Shown: piece by piece, positions 23,783 through 35,017 of the stretch
Numbering within the stretch: the stretch's first letter is position 1
How the letters are laid out: each line of letters begins with the position of its first letter
From: Limonium bicolor
Lineage: Eukaryota > Streptophyta > Magnoliopsida > Caryophyllales > Plumbaginaceae
Direction of reading: 5' to 3'
Length of the DNA stretch: 64,000 nt
Assembly: GCA_023374045.1 (NCBI GenBank)
Contig: CM041776.1
Coordinates: forward strand, 39,252,171-39,316,170
The notes under the pieces: model-generated
The model's database searches: none
Seen by the model: the letters and a program-made list of their open reading frames with translations, nothing else
What the model was told of the DNA's origin: nothing
Made by a program: the position numbers and the translations under genes

Positions 23783-26700
23783 ATGGCAAGTGTAACTGCC
23801 TCCCATTTTGTCTCAAGATGTGCCCATGGCGCTTCACTCCCAGAAAGCAAAGCAAACTTTTCCCTGCTTGAACTCAAGAAGCCTCATTCTGGGCTGAGGC
23901 CACTCAACCAACTGGACATGATTGACTTTAAGTTGAAATTAAGATCAAATACTTCTAAACATATGAGATGCAAATCTGTCAAAGCCTGCAATTCGGGGTC
24001 CCCCTCCTCTATCATGTGCGCAAGCGGGATGAACATTGTCTTTGTGGGAACTGAGGTGGCTCCTTGGAGCAAAACAGGTGGGCTTGGTGATGTCCTTGGA
24101 GGGTTACCCCCGGCCATGGCTGTGAGTCTCCTTAATACTCCAATTATCCTTTCTCGATATCTGTTGGGTCTCTGGAGTATTTGGTTTCTTTTCTAACTCA
24201 ACTGTCTTGCTTTTGTTTCACAGGCGTTAGGACACAGAATTATGACCATTTCCCCTCGCTATGATCAATACAAAGATGGATGGGATACCAATGTACTAGC
24301 AGAGGTAAACTCATGATGATAATGTTTCATTGTTGAATGCTAGTGATCTGGGGCCTATTTTCATTATCTCACTATCACTATGCTGCATATGTTACAGATT
24401 AAGATTGGCAACGAGACTGAGACTGTACGTTTTTTCCATTGCCGCAAAAGAGGAGTGGACCGTGTTTTCGTGGACCATCCACTGTTTCTTGAGAAGGTTA
24501 AGCATATGATCTGTATCTGAATGCCGTTCTTCATTGCTAGGCTGAAGTTTATCTTTTTACAGAAACTTTCGATTCTGCACCCCTCCTCCCCCTCCCCTGA
24601 CAAATAGAAAATGCTTATATGTTTATATAGTATTATTACAGGTGAAAGATAAAAAACGCTTGCCTTTCTAATCACTCTGCTTATTATTGTCACAGGTGCG
24701 GGGTAAAACTGGACCTAAGCTTTATGGACCCACAACGGGGGTTGATTATAAGGACAATCAAAAAAGATTCAGCTTATTGTGCATGGTACAATGACTGTAT
24801 TCTATCTCCACTAGTTAAGGACTGCATAGCCATTAGCCAATCTAAATACTTCCTTACCTCATAAAGCTTTCTTTTTCTAAAATGAAATCATAATCATTCA
24901 ACTAGGTTTGATTGCACATTTTCTTTTTATTATAATCATTTTGATAAAAGTTATTCTCAACCTCATTTACTCTCAGGCTGCTCTGGAGGCTCCAAGAGTG
25001 CTAAATCTGAACAATGGCACGCACCACTCAGGACCATATGGTAACTACCCTATCGATCTGGTTCAAGCACTGCTACTACGACGCCATATTATTGAAATTC
25101 AACAAATTACCTGGTTGGAACCATGTTTCTAATTTGTTTGAATAATTATCTGGTTGGTACCACGTGCAGGAGAGGATGTGGTTTTTATCGCAAACGACTG
25201 GCATACTGCTCTTCTTCCTTGCTATTTGAAGTATATGTACAAATCTAGGGGTATCTACCAGAATGCTAAGGTGGATTTCCCGTATACTTACTCTATCCTG
25301 ACAATTCAGAGACAGGTGGGCAAATCTGAATGAGCTTGACAATGTAATTGCAGGTTGTTTTCTGTATTCACAATATTGCATATCAAGGAAGATTTGCATT
25401 TTCCGACTTCTCTGCACTTGGTCTGCCTGACGAGTTTAAAGGCTCTTTTGATTTTCTTGATGGGTAGGTGTTGCCTGGTCTATGAATCTGAATTATTATT
25501 TTGCGTTCTGTTTCTGCTTGTCTGCAATCACTTTTGTCTAATTTCCCTCTCTTTCTGTACTGCAGTCACTATAAACCAGTCAGCGGAAGGAAGATTAACT
25601 GGATGAAGGCTGGTATCCTGGAATCAGATAGGGTTTTGACAGTAAGTCCTTACTACGCCAAGGAACTTGTCTCTGGTGAAGCAAAAGGTGTTGAGTTGGA
25701 TGGCATCATTCGTAAGACTGGGATTACGGGTATAGTGAACGGGATGGATGTGCAAGAGTGGAATCCAGCCATTGACAAATACCTCGATGTTAAATATGAT
25801 GAGACTACTGTAAGATCTATTTAGCAATCTGGTCTTTTTGGTGTCGTCATGTCAATTCTTGAAGTGCAAGCAAAGCAGATGTTAACCCTCTGTTGCTACC
25901 TGCAGGTGATGGAAGCTAAGCCACTCTTGAAAGAAGCTCTTCAGGCAGAGGTCGGCTTACCAGTTGATAGAGACATTCCACTTATTGGATTCATTGGCAG
26001 GCTTGAAGAGCAAAAGGGTTCAGATATATTAGCAGAAGCGATTCCAAATTTCATTGGAGAAAAAGTTCAAATAGTAGTCCTGGTAAGTGCTTTTTTTACG
26101 GGCTACATTAGGAGCTTCTTGTTTTCTCGTAGGTGCTATAGTTTGTATTGAAGATCAAAGATCATATATATCAGCCCGTAATGGATCGATGTTATATGCG
26201 AACATATATGCAGGGAACCGGGAAGAAACGTATGGAGAAGCAGCTTGAAGAGCTGGAGATAAAGTATCCTGAGAAAGCCAGAGGAGTGGCAAAATTCAAT
26301 GTTCCTTTAGCCCACATGATAACTGCTGGGGCTGATTATATTCTGGTTCCCAGCAGATTCGAGCCATGTGGCCTTATTCAGTTGCATGCCATGAGATATG
26401 GAACTGTATGGACTTAAAAACATTTGTCTCTGCTTATCTCATCATGCTTGATGATCTGCCATTAATGTTGCAGGTGCATGTTTCGCCCTTCTATCAACGT
26501 TCAGAATACGTTAATTTTTTCCTCCTTTGATTACTCAGGTACCGATCGTAGCCTCCACCGGTGGACTCATGGACACTGTTAAGGAAGGCTATACCGGATT
26601 CCAGATGGGCAGCTTCGGAGTCGAAGTAAGGGATTCTTCTTGCAGAGATTAACTAATCTGTCCGCTCATGTTATCTACTATTAGCAGTATACGCATACAT

Positions 26701-27334
26701 AATTTTTGCATGCACTGTCAGTGTGAGGCCATTGATCCAGCTGATGTAGCTGCTCTGTCCACAACTGTAAAAAGAGCACTTGGAACGTATGGTACTCCTG
26801 CACTAAAGGAGATGATTCAGAACTGCATGGCTCAAGATCTCTCTTGGAAGGTTTGTGGAGTGGCCTTACTTCGCCTCACTTACATACTGACACTGTTTTT
26901 ACTCAACTCCTATTCTAAATACATGACTTGACATTTGTTACTTTTTCAAAATCTAATGTCTTAACTATTTTTTCTATTCAATTTCTATTATCTCTGTTTC
27001 AATTTGAGTTACAAAAATTAAGAGTAAAATAGTCTATATTTAGTCTCTTTTTAGTTGTCATTTATTATGTGTGGGAGTATTTTTTTTTCTTTTCGCTCAG
27101 CATTCCTTATTTATAAACTGTATTTTTTTCATATATAGAGTCTATTGAATTCCAATTGCAGTAGTAGAGATATCTGATGATGCAAATCGGCATTTTGTGT
27201 TTGTTTGTCTCCATTTCCAGGAACCAGCCAAGCAGTGGGAGAAGATGTTGTTGAGTATGGATGTAGCGGGTGAGGCGGGCATCGGGGGCGAAGAGATCGC
27301 TCCACTTGCCAAGGAAAATGTTCCCACTCCGTGA
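23783..27334 (+). CDS. GBSSI: Granule-bound starch synthase I (waxy)
   Basis: Glycosyltransferase family 5 enzyme that extends amylose from ADP-glucose inside plastid starch granules. Thirteen coding exons: 23783-24121, 24224-24304, 24398-24496, 24696-24785, 24977-25040, 25170-25270, 25354-25463, 25566-25809, 25906-26082, 26214-26405, 26539-26625, 26722-26850, 27221-27334. All introns are GT-AG and every junction keeps the frame, giving 608 residues, the usual family length. Residues 1 to about 78 are Ser/Arg-rich with few acids, as in a chloroplast transit peptide. The catalytic domain starts at [20 protein letters not shown]. The ADP-glucose loop KTGGL is at 97-101, and the C-terminal STGGL loop is at 505-509 after SRFEPCGL. 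No stop or frameshift was found, so it should be functional. It is the only clearly intact host gene here. Confidence 0.97.
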
Positions 27335-27510
27335 TCCCCGACGAGAGAAGCTCAGCTTGATGGGATTAGGAATTTCCTTACTAACATAAAACTTAGTAGC
27401 CGTAGATCACTATAGGTAGGATCATAATATGCAATCCAACTCCACATCCCACCGGAAGGCTTGGACACTTATCCATGAGTTCTCGAGCGCTAGCGACGTG
27501 TAAAGTAGTA

Positions 27511-27516
27511 AATAAA
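27511..27516 (+). terminator. GBSSI poly(A) signal candidate
   Basis: AATAAA 177 bp after the GBSSI stop, a normal distance for a plant 3' UTR. Confidence 0.6.
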
Positions 27517-27540
27517 TTCGACCAAATTCATAGCATCTGG

Positions 27541-27900
27541 GAATTAACATATATTTCTTTATACTTCAACTAGTACTCTCTTTATAAAAAAAGGTAAGCT
27601 TCGTTAGTGCAAATTACTCTAATGATGAAATACTGGATGGCAGTCCATTTGACAATGTTATATAAATTAATAAGGTTAGACGTTTCTTTAAACGAAAGAA
27701 GTTTTGTCTAGAAGATTAAATAGAAGACTTATTTACATGGACAAGCAACCTATTGACATTTGACAATCGTTTAATGTATGTCAAAGTTATAAGCTTAAGA
27801 ATAATTGGAAAATTTCCCGGGAACGGGTGTTTGGCCCCCTCATTTCCCATGCAAGTGTTTTTTCCGTTGTAATTCCTGATTTCGGGTTTTTTTTTACCCG
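27541..27900. other. Intergenic spacer after GBSSI
   Basis: AT-rich text with no gene. The end of the GBSSI 3' UTR should lie just before this segment. Confidence 0.5.
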
Positions 27901-28069
27901 TTGTAAAGAAGCCGATAATTCATTTATCGGCTTCAGTAATGCCGATAAATGAATTATCGGCTTCTTTACAACCAGAAATTCAACCGTTGAGGCTTTGTAG
28001 AGAAGCCGATAATTCATTTATCGGCATTACTGAAGCCGATAAATGAATTATCGGCTTCTTTACAAAGCC
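27901..28069. repeat. Two mirror-image hairpin blocks (GCCGATAA repeats)
   Basis: Block 1 (27901-27971) folds on itself: AAGAAGCCGATAATTCATTT pairs with AAATGAATTATCGGCTTCTT. Block 2 (27991-28069) carries the same arms but its loop, ATTACTGAAG, is the reverse complement of block 1's CTTCAGTAAT. The blocks are therefore inverted copies of each other as well as being hairpins. The right block ends at a TATA box. Confidence 0.9.
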
Positions 28070-28076
28070 TATATAA
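28070..28076 (+). promoter_or_regulatory. TATA box of PMD-like fragment
   Basis: TATATAA directly after the hairpin blocks and 110 bp before an ATG in good context. It probably belongs to the gene fragment that follows. Confidence 0.5.
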
Positions 28077-28185
28077 GGCCGCATCGCGTGAGTTGGTAGA
28101 GATGGAAGCCTCATTTTTTAAAAAACACCTCAAGAAGTATCCAAATCCTCTCCTCTAAACACTCTCTTTGCATAGGAACTATAGT

Positions 28186-28289
28186 ATGGCGGATCAATAT
28201 GATATGGGTGAGCATGGTCCGGTGGAGTCGCAGCCGTTCAGTTTGCAGACGACACTATATCTGCTGCGTATGCCTCCAATGACCCGGTT
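28186..28289 (+). pseudogene. 5' fragment of a possible PMD/MAIN-like gene
   Basis: The ATG at 28186 opens a frame reading MADQYDMGEHGPVE then a Leu-rich stretch to PPMTR, and reaches a possible GT donor near 28288. The HGPVE-type opening with a hydrophobic helix recalls plant mobile domain (PMD) proteins, often annotated as phosphatase 7 long-form homologues and linked to transposons. No second exon is found; tandem repeats and then the CACTA element follow. Recognition rests on about 34 residues, so it is tentative. Confidence 0.35.
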
Positions 28290-28441
28290 AGTATTACTAA
28301 CTAATGTATAGTGTAATAATTTACATTTTTAGTGTATTTAGATATTTGATATAGTGGTAATCGATGCAATAATTATAGTTTCTTTGTATATGATTAGTAT
28401 AAGTAATTTTATTATTGTTTGGTATTATTTGGATTGTATAC

Positions 28442-29104
28442 ATCTGTCTGTGTAACAGTAATTCTGTTTAATTATTAATTCAATATAATTGTTTAGTTTA
28501 TAGACCGTATGAGTTAGTTATAGGTAATGTAGCATAACAATTTCTATAAATTATATTCTAGATGATTATAAATGGTTTAGTTAAATAACATTTACTATAT
28601 GTAGTTGTTTAGTCTAATTATTATCTGTCTGTGTAACAGTAATTCTATTTAATTATTAATTCAATATAATTGCGTAGTTTATAGACCGTATGAGGTAGTT
28701 ATAGGTAATGTAGCATAACAATTTCTGTAAATTACATTCTAGATGATATAAATGGTTTAGTTAAATAACATTTACTATATGTAGTTGTTTAGTCTAATTA
28801 TTATCTGTCTGTGTAACAGTAATTCTGTTTAATTATTAATTCAATATAATTGCTTAGTTTATAGACCGTATGAGTTAGTTATAGGTAATGTAGCATAACA
28901 CTTTGTCTAAATTATATTCTAGATGATTATAAATGGTTTAGTTAAATAACATTTACTATATGTAGTTGTTTAGTCTAATTATTATCTGTTTGTGTAACAG
29001 TAATTCTGTTTAATTATTAATTCAATATAATTGCTTAGTTTATAGACCGTATGAGTTAGATATAGGTAATGTAGCATAATAATTTGTCTAAATTATATTC
29101 TAGA
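28442..29104. repeat. Tandem repeat, 180-181 bp period, 3.7 units
   Basis: Units start at 28442, 28623, 28803 and 28984 with ATCTGTCTGTGTAACAG (one base different in the last) and share GACCGTATGAG and GGTAATGTAGCATAA. The fourth unit is cut after TTCTAGA by the CACTA element. Confidence 0.95.
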
Positions 29105-29690
29105 CACTAGTGGAAAAAATGTTTTATACCACGGCTAAAAATGAGTCTTATAACACGGCTCATCGCCGTGTTATATGCGCGCGTCGTATATACTTTAGAC
29201 TTTATAACACGGCTGTAAAGCCGTGTTATAAAACCGCATCATATGACACGGCTAGCCGTGTTATAAACCTCTTTTACGCGCCCAAATTTATGGTTTTATA
29301 ACACGGCTACAGTCTAGGCGTGTTATATAATAAGACTTTATAACACGGCTAGAATATAGGCGTGTTATAAAGACCCTTGATCCCGCCAAAATCGAAGCGT
29401 TTTATAACACGGCTGGTGTTTAGCCGTGGTATAAAGTCTTATTATATAACACGCCTTCCCCTTAGCCGTGGTATAAAGTCTTATTATATAACACGCCTCC
29501 CGCTTAGCCGTGGTATAAAAGCATGTTATATAACACGGCTACTGCTTTAGCCGTGTTATAAAGATCCTTGATCCCGCCAAAATCAAAACGTTTTATAACA
29601 CGGCTTACCAGTAGCCGTGGTATAAAACCTTTCTATTATGAAGCTTTATAACACGCTCTATGATGAGCCGTGTTATAAAGTTACAGTTTT
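29105..29690. repeat. CACTA left terminal and subterminal repeats
   Basis: About fifteen copies of TATAACACGGCT or variants (CACGCC, GCCGTGGTATAAA) in both orientations, often as adjacent inverted pairs such as 29201-29229. In CACTA elements such repeats bind the TNP1/TNPA protein. Confidence 0.9.
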
Positions 29691-31552
29691 TTTTTAATAA
29701 TTTTTCCGTTTTTTGCTTCTGTTCCTCACATTTGACAGAACATAACCTGTATAACATTCACTTAAGACATCCCAATATCGTATCACAACAACTAGACCAT
29801 CTTTAGAGGTCATCATATACCTTATAATTCTCAAACAAAATGCACATTTACAAAACGTCTACTCAAATGTTATCCACATATCAACACCTCATTCCAATAT
29901 CAAAAGTCTAAACAAAGCTTCATTTATATCTACTATTCCAAAGATTATACAATTCCTAACGTCCAGTCTTCACTTACAAAATCTAGTTGTTTCTTGATAT
30001 AGGTATGTGGTTGGTTGTCAAAATATTGATACACCTACAGAAAAGAAACAAAAGTAGTTAGAATATGAGAGACTTTATTAAATGCTAACAACTTGGAAGA
30101 TACTAGATTCACAACCCGTTCACGAAATAACATATATCTCATCATATTATAAAGCAAAGAAATCAACTTTTTCGTTTCTTCCTTTTTCTTTTCGAACCAG
30201 ATGGGCTAAAATAGGGAAGAACATAGCCAGATTACACATGAACCTAGAATCCATGCAATGGAATATAGGAAATAGTACAGGCGAAAGAAAAACTCACAAC
30301 ATATCCTCTAATTGCTTCCGGTATTCGGGATTTTGTAGCATCCCTGAGAAGCAGCACAAGAAATAAATGCATACATCAAAATCAGGGTCAATACATGACA
30401 AAGACGAGCATGTAACAGGAAAAAAATGGTAGCTGAATGAATCTTTCTGTACAGCTCATATTAAATTAGAGGCAGAATTAATCCAAATGTTGCTCTGACT
30501 TTTGTAAGCATCTTCCATGCCACATATGCAAGGGCTAGCCCTAATCCACTACAAGTGATAGAGCATCTAAATCTAGCAGAAAGATTATTTTCTGGAGGAA
30601 ACAATTAACTGAACTCATGCAAAAACCAATTACAAGCAGAGGAATATCTGATTGGAGGCTCCAAGTTTGGATCTTTCAGACTAGTGATCGTCAAAGGCAT
30701 ATATAAGATTGATAACTATAAATTTACCTATTCAGCAAAAAGGCCAATAGAAGATGGACCTACATTTAAAAGTAGCAGGGTTTCTCATCTCCTCAGGCAG
30801 ATATCTGCAAAGATAATTAATAGGAGAGAAAATGAAGTCTCAGTTGAAAGCTTTCATTCACTTAGAAAAGTAGGTTATTATTTTTACTGCCACATTATCA
30901 ACAAAGAAACATCAATACAGAGCAGTATGTAAAAAAAAAGAAACTGGACACATTATTTTTACTGCCACATTGAGACAATATATGTGTTTCTATACAACCC
31001 AAACGCCATGAACTAATACGCAAGTACCCTAAATCTGAAGACTTGACTTTCCCAATCCATATAATTTAACAATGAATGAGAGTAAGTATCAAGAAAGGGA
31101 AAAAAATAGATGGATGTCATGATTCGCCACGCAATGACTAATGATGAGGGCTAGTAAAGCGACTGCAAGCAGACTTGCCTAACAGAGTAATGACTGTTTT
31201 AGTGGAGGCTTCTAGTGTAGTATACGACACATTTAATTGAAAGCTTTTATTAACATTGTCTAGTTGAACTATTCTATCTCTATTTAGTGAAACAATAGCA
31301 ACAACAATTCAGAAGTTTTTACCCAATTATACAGAACTGAAAAACTGCAGAAACTGTTGACATTCCTAAAACTTTCTTATACAGAACTGAAAAACTGCAG
31401 AAACTGCAAACACAAAACTGGCCGGTAGCAGAATACACAGATTTATCTCTACAGGGATGCAAAAAGAAGAAGAGAATAACTAACAGAATACACAACAAAG
31501 AAAATAGGATAGCGTTGACTGTATCACGAAACCATACCTGAGGATACAATTC
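29691..31552. other. CACTA interior, non-coding left part
   Basis: No complete gene. It contains a second, diverged copy of the protease gene's last exon (29960-30055) and a repeated ATACAGAACTGAAAAACTGC block (31329 and 31379, 50 bp apart). Confidence 0.6.
29960..30055 (-). pseudogene. Duplicated last exon of the TNP1-like gene
   Basis: On the minus strand it reads VYQYFDNQPTTYLYQETTRFC-like text in shifted frames and aligns base by base with 31570-31665, including the acceptor region CTGTAGGTG and about 60 bp of the upstream intron. It is a local duplication of the gene's 3' end. It has no other exons. Confidence 0.7.
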
Positions 31553-34500
31553 CTACAAGTGCTGAAGTATAAATATTGCCAAGTCTTCTCTTACAAAATC
31601 TAGTTGTTTCTTGGTGTAAGTACTTGGTTGGCTGTCAAAATATTGATGCACCTACAGAAAAGAAACAAAAGTTATTGTTTGAATATGAGTCACTTTAGTA
31701 AATGCTATCAACTTGAAAGATACAATACATACCGTTTTGGCATCTTTAAACTGCCCAAGGTTAGAACAAAAAACATGCATAAACTTCAACATGTAATAAC
31801 CACATGTGTTGTAGTCTGACTGCGTAGGAACCTATTAAATTAAAAGGACACATTTCATATAATTGTAGATAAGTGCTAATAAAAATAACATGTAGTGCAT
31901 ATGGTTGAAAAATTAAGAGACACTTACCGGTATAAGAAGCACTTCCCAATCTTGAGGTGGAATAGGCTCCATATATGTAAGTTGAGCATTAATAAAGGAG
32001 CTGCAGACAATTTATTATTTATTAATAACAGTATATATATATAGATAAAAGATTTAAATGATAACCAATCAAATTTATATTTCATTACCTCCTAATCATG
32101 TCTTTAACCTCAATTTCATGAGATAACTGTCCCATAGGGTCAAGCACCAACAAACCAGGTTTTTGCATTGTGACAACAAGAAGGATCCAGTGGTTACTAA
32201 AATGTAATAAGACGTATTGAAGTTAGCAAAATTAAAATAGATAACTAATAGCTATGTGTGAACATACTTAAAATGACTCACATTTGATGATATGGAATCA
32301 GCACGAATTTACTCTTTCTCGTCATAGCGACATTGAGTGCTTTTTCCACATACTCCATAAAACCCAAGCGATCCCTTTTTGCCTCCTCACAAGAAGTTAT
32401 TTGCGGGCAAAGAAATTGTACTACTCTACTAGTCCCCCTCTGAGTTAGCTTCTGACTCAAGTGCCTTACCAAAATTTTAAAAATAATTAACAATATAAAA
32501 TGAAAGATAAACACAAAGAAGAAAATTTGGAGAACACTTACAATATATATGCTTGCACTAAGGTCAACACGATCCACTTCCACTCCATCATATCTCTGAG
32601 TTCTTCAAATCCAATTGATGTGTGTCGATCTTCCTTATAATGAAAGAACGGTGCAGGCAATATCAAAGGGATGTTGATCACGGATGGTGGAAGCAACATA
32701 ATCTGGTCGTAGACCTTCCTTAAGTTAGCACTTAGCTTCTTGTAACTGGCCTTCATTAGAAGCGGTCTTCTTCGATTTGCCATAGTAGGGTCAACAGCTA
32801 ACTGAGGTCGTGGTTGAGTAGTTCTTTGCACAACCTTATTTACTTTTGCATGTTCCTTTAAAAGTTAAGTTGAAGAAAAAAATTAATGACTACAACAAAG
32901 AAAAAAATTGCAAAGTGAACAAAGTAAATTGCACCTTATTGACGACCGATATCATGCTCAGCGGCCAAGGCACAAAAGAAGATTTTGCTTGAATCAATGT
33001 TACCCAATTGTTGATTGGTACCGGGAGATTAACATTCTCGAAGCCCGCCAAGATCGTGTCGAGTGACACACGGACATAGTAGGGACGAAGGGGAGTTTGA
33101 TGAAGAGTAGAAGAAGAGGCAGATTTCAACAACAAACCATCAGCTACATGTACAACGACATTATCAATGCAGAGCGAAAGGCAACAAGGTCTTGGTTCCT
33201 ACACATTAGGAAAAACATATGATTAATGTTTATTCAAAAATGGTTCTCAGGTATTATTCACGTATTAGAATGTACACAAACCTCAATGTCGGAGAATGGA
33301 TATGGATTCATCATAGTCGGTTGAGGAGTTTGAGATAGAGGTTGGGAAAGAGGTTGAGAAGAAGATAAAGAACGAGTTTGAATAGAAGGTAGAGAAGAAG
33401 GTGGAGATGGAGGTTGGGGCTGGGGCTGGGGCTGAGGCGGGGGTAGGGGCAGGGTTGGGGCTGAGACTGAGGATGAGGATGGGGATGGGAATGAGATTGA
33501 GAAGAAGACTGTGAGAGATCTGTAGAAGGCGGTGGAGTACTATTAGCTGGTATAAGTCCATATTGTGATAATATGGCTTGAATTTGTTGTTGCGTCCTCT
33601 GGTCATTGGCATGTCTTTCCTCAACTAATTTTTGCTCAAGTCTTTGCTCCACAAGTGCATCCACAAGTGCCTCTACATCTACTTTCCCCATACCGGAATG
33701 AGTTCCAGACTTAGGAAAAACATCCCTCTTACGGACTTGCCCCCCCATCCCTCTGACTCGGCCACAATGATCTTTTCTCCCAAATGCTCTATTTAGTATA
33801 TCATCTTCTCCAGCAGGGGTCCATTCGTTATTTCTTCTCATTTCTTTTAACTTGTCCTTTTGATAAATATGTTAAAGATTCAGCAAATATTATTTTATAC
33901 ATGCTCGGTTTACAATTTTCACACAAAAAGTAAGATTACTTACAACTTTTTTGGCAAGCTCCTCCGTCTCACGAACCGGAAAGTATCGATGTCCTTCAGA
34001 ATCTTTCTTTTGTCGCCCCAACAAAAAGCAGTCACCTCTATCTGCTTCATCAGTTGACTGAATGTCTTCCTCTTGCCCGTCTTCATTGATCTTTTTTAGC
34101 AGACCCTCATCTTTCCATATAGGTATGGACCCTGTGTATCCCTTCTTGCCCATATAATGTGGATAAAGATTTTTTTCTCGATTTGCCCTCGCCTTCGCTT
34201 GGATTTCCTATTGACATATTTATCGGAAAAACAAAGTTAGTTACATTAGGCTGAATTTGACATACAATGATTTCTTTTACGTTAGATAAGATAAGTATTA
34301 GGAAATACCTTGAATTCTTCAGTGATGCGGTTTGCGACAAACAAATCCCAATCAGCTTGTGAGATCATCCCTTCATATAAGATCCATGGAGGTCTAAGCT
34401 CTGGGTTTCGTGTCTCCGGGTTTATGTAACGTCTGACTAGTGAATGTCTAAACTGTCTAGCTTTCTCACAAATCAAAGACAAAACCTTATCCTTCAGATC

Positions 34501-34872
34501 TTCAGGTATGCTATACTTATCTCTAACTGTCTCCCACATCAAATCTTTGCGCTTTTCATCAATGTCATCCCAACATGAATTGATGTTGCAGTTAGTCTTG
34601 GATAGTGTGCCCAACATGCTAGCAAACTGATCTTTTGACCCACCCCCATGTCTAAGGTAAGAATCCCATACCAGATCACATGTCTTCGTTTTCTTCGCTT
34701 TCAACCCTCTAGTAGGTCCCCGACCCTTTCGCTTAGATAATGAGGAACTACCATGATCAAAAGGCCCTTCGTCATTCTGACCCTCAGTATGCTCCTCACC
34801 CTCAACTGCCCTTGCCTCATCGTTGGTAACTGCCTCATCATCGGTAACTGGCTCATCATGGGCTTCATCCAT
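31553..34872 (-). pseudogene. TNP1-like En/Spm protein with Ulp1 (C48) protease
   Basis: Ten minus-strand exons with GT-AG junctions that keep phase: 34309-34872, 33944-34207, 33282-33850, 32935-33198, 32542-32834, 32282-32464, 32089-32196, 31928-32000, 31733-31831, 31553-31651; about 838 residues. The acidic, Lys-rich N-terminus is followed by the plant En/Spm (Ptta) region with RRYINPETR and KARANREKN, a coiled EQRLEQKLVEER stretch, a Pro/Gln/Ser-rich linker, then a Ulp1-type cysteine protease: His in NHWILLV, Asp in LDPMG, Gln in PTQSD and Cys in NTCGYYM. Such domains cleave SUMO-like proteins in cells; the role in transposition is unknown. One break: the third exon (569 bp) needs a one-base shift in the Pro/Gln linker near 33400-33470. 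All four catalytic residues survive. Confidence 0.8.
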
Positions 34873-35017
34873 AATAGACAACAACTGTAAACAAATAATA
34901 TGTATAGTTAGATTATTTGTCAAAACAAATGTACTTACATAAACAAAAGTATTTACAGTTTAATATACACAAAGAAAAATCCAAATATATTAATTGTTTC
35001 CAAACTTACATCTCACA

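Noticed and set aside
24364..24693. Antisense frame across GBSSI exon 3 and intron
   Set aside because: Shadow of the GBSSI gene.
29110..29301. Frame with repeated YNTA text at the CACTA left end
   Set aside because: Direct translation of subterminal repeats, not a protein.
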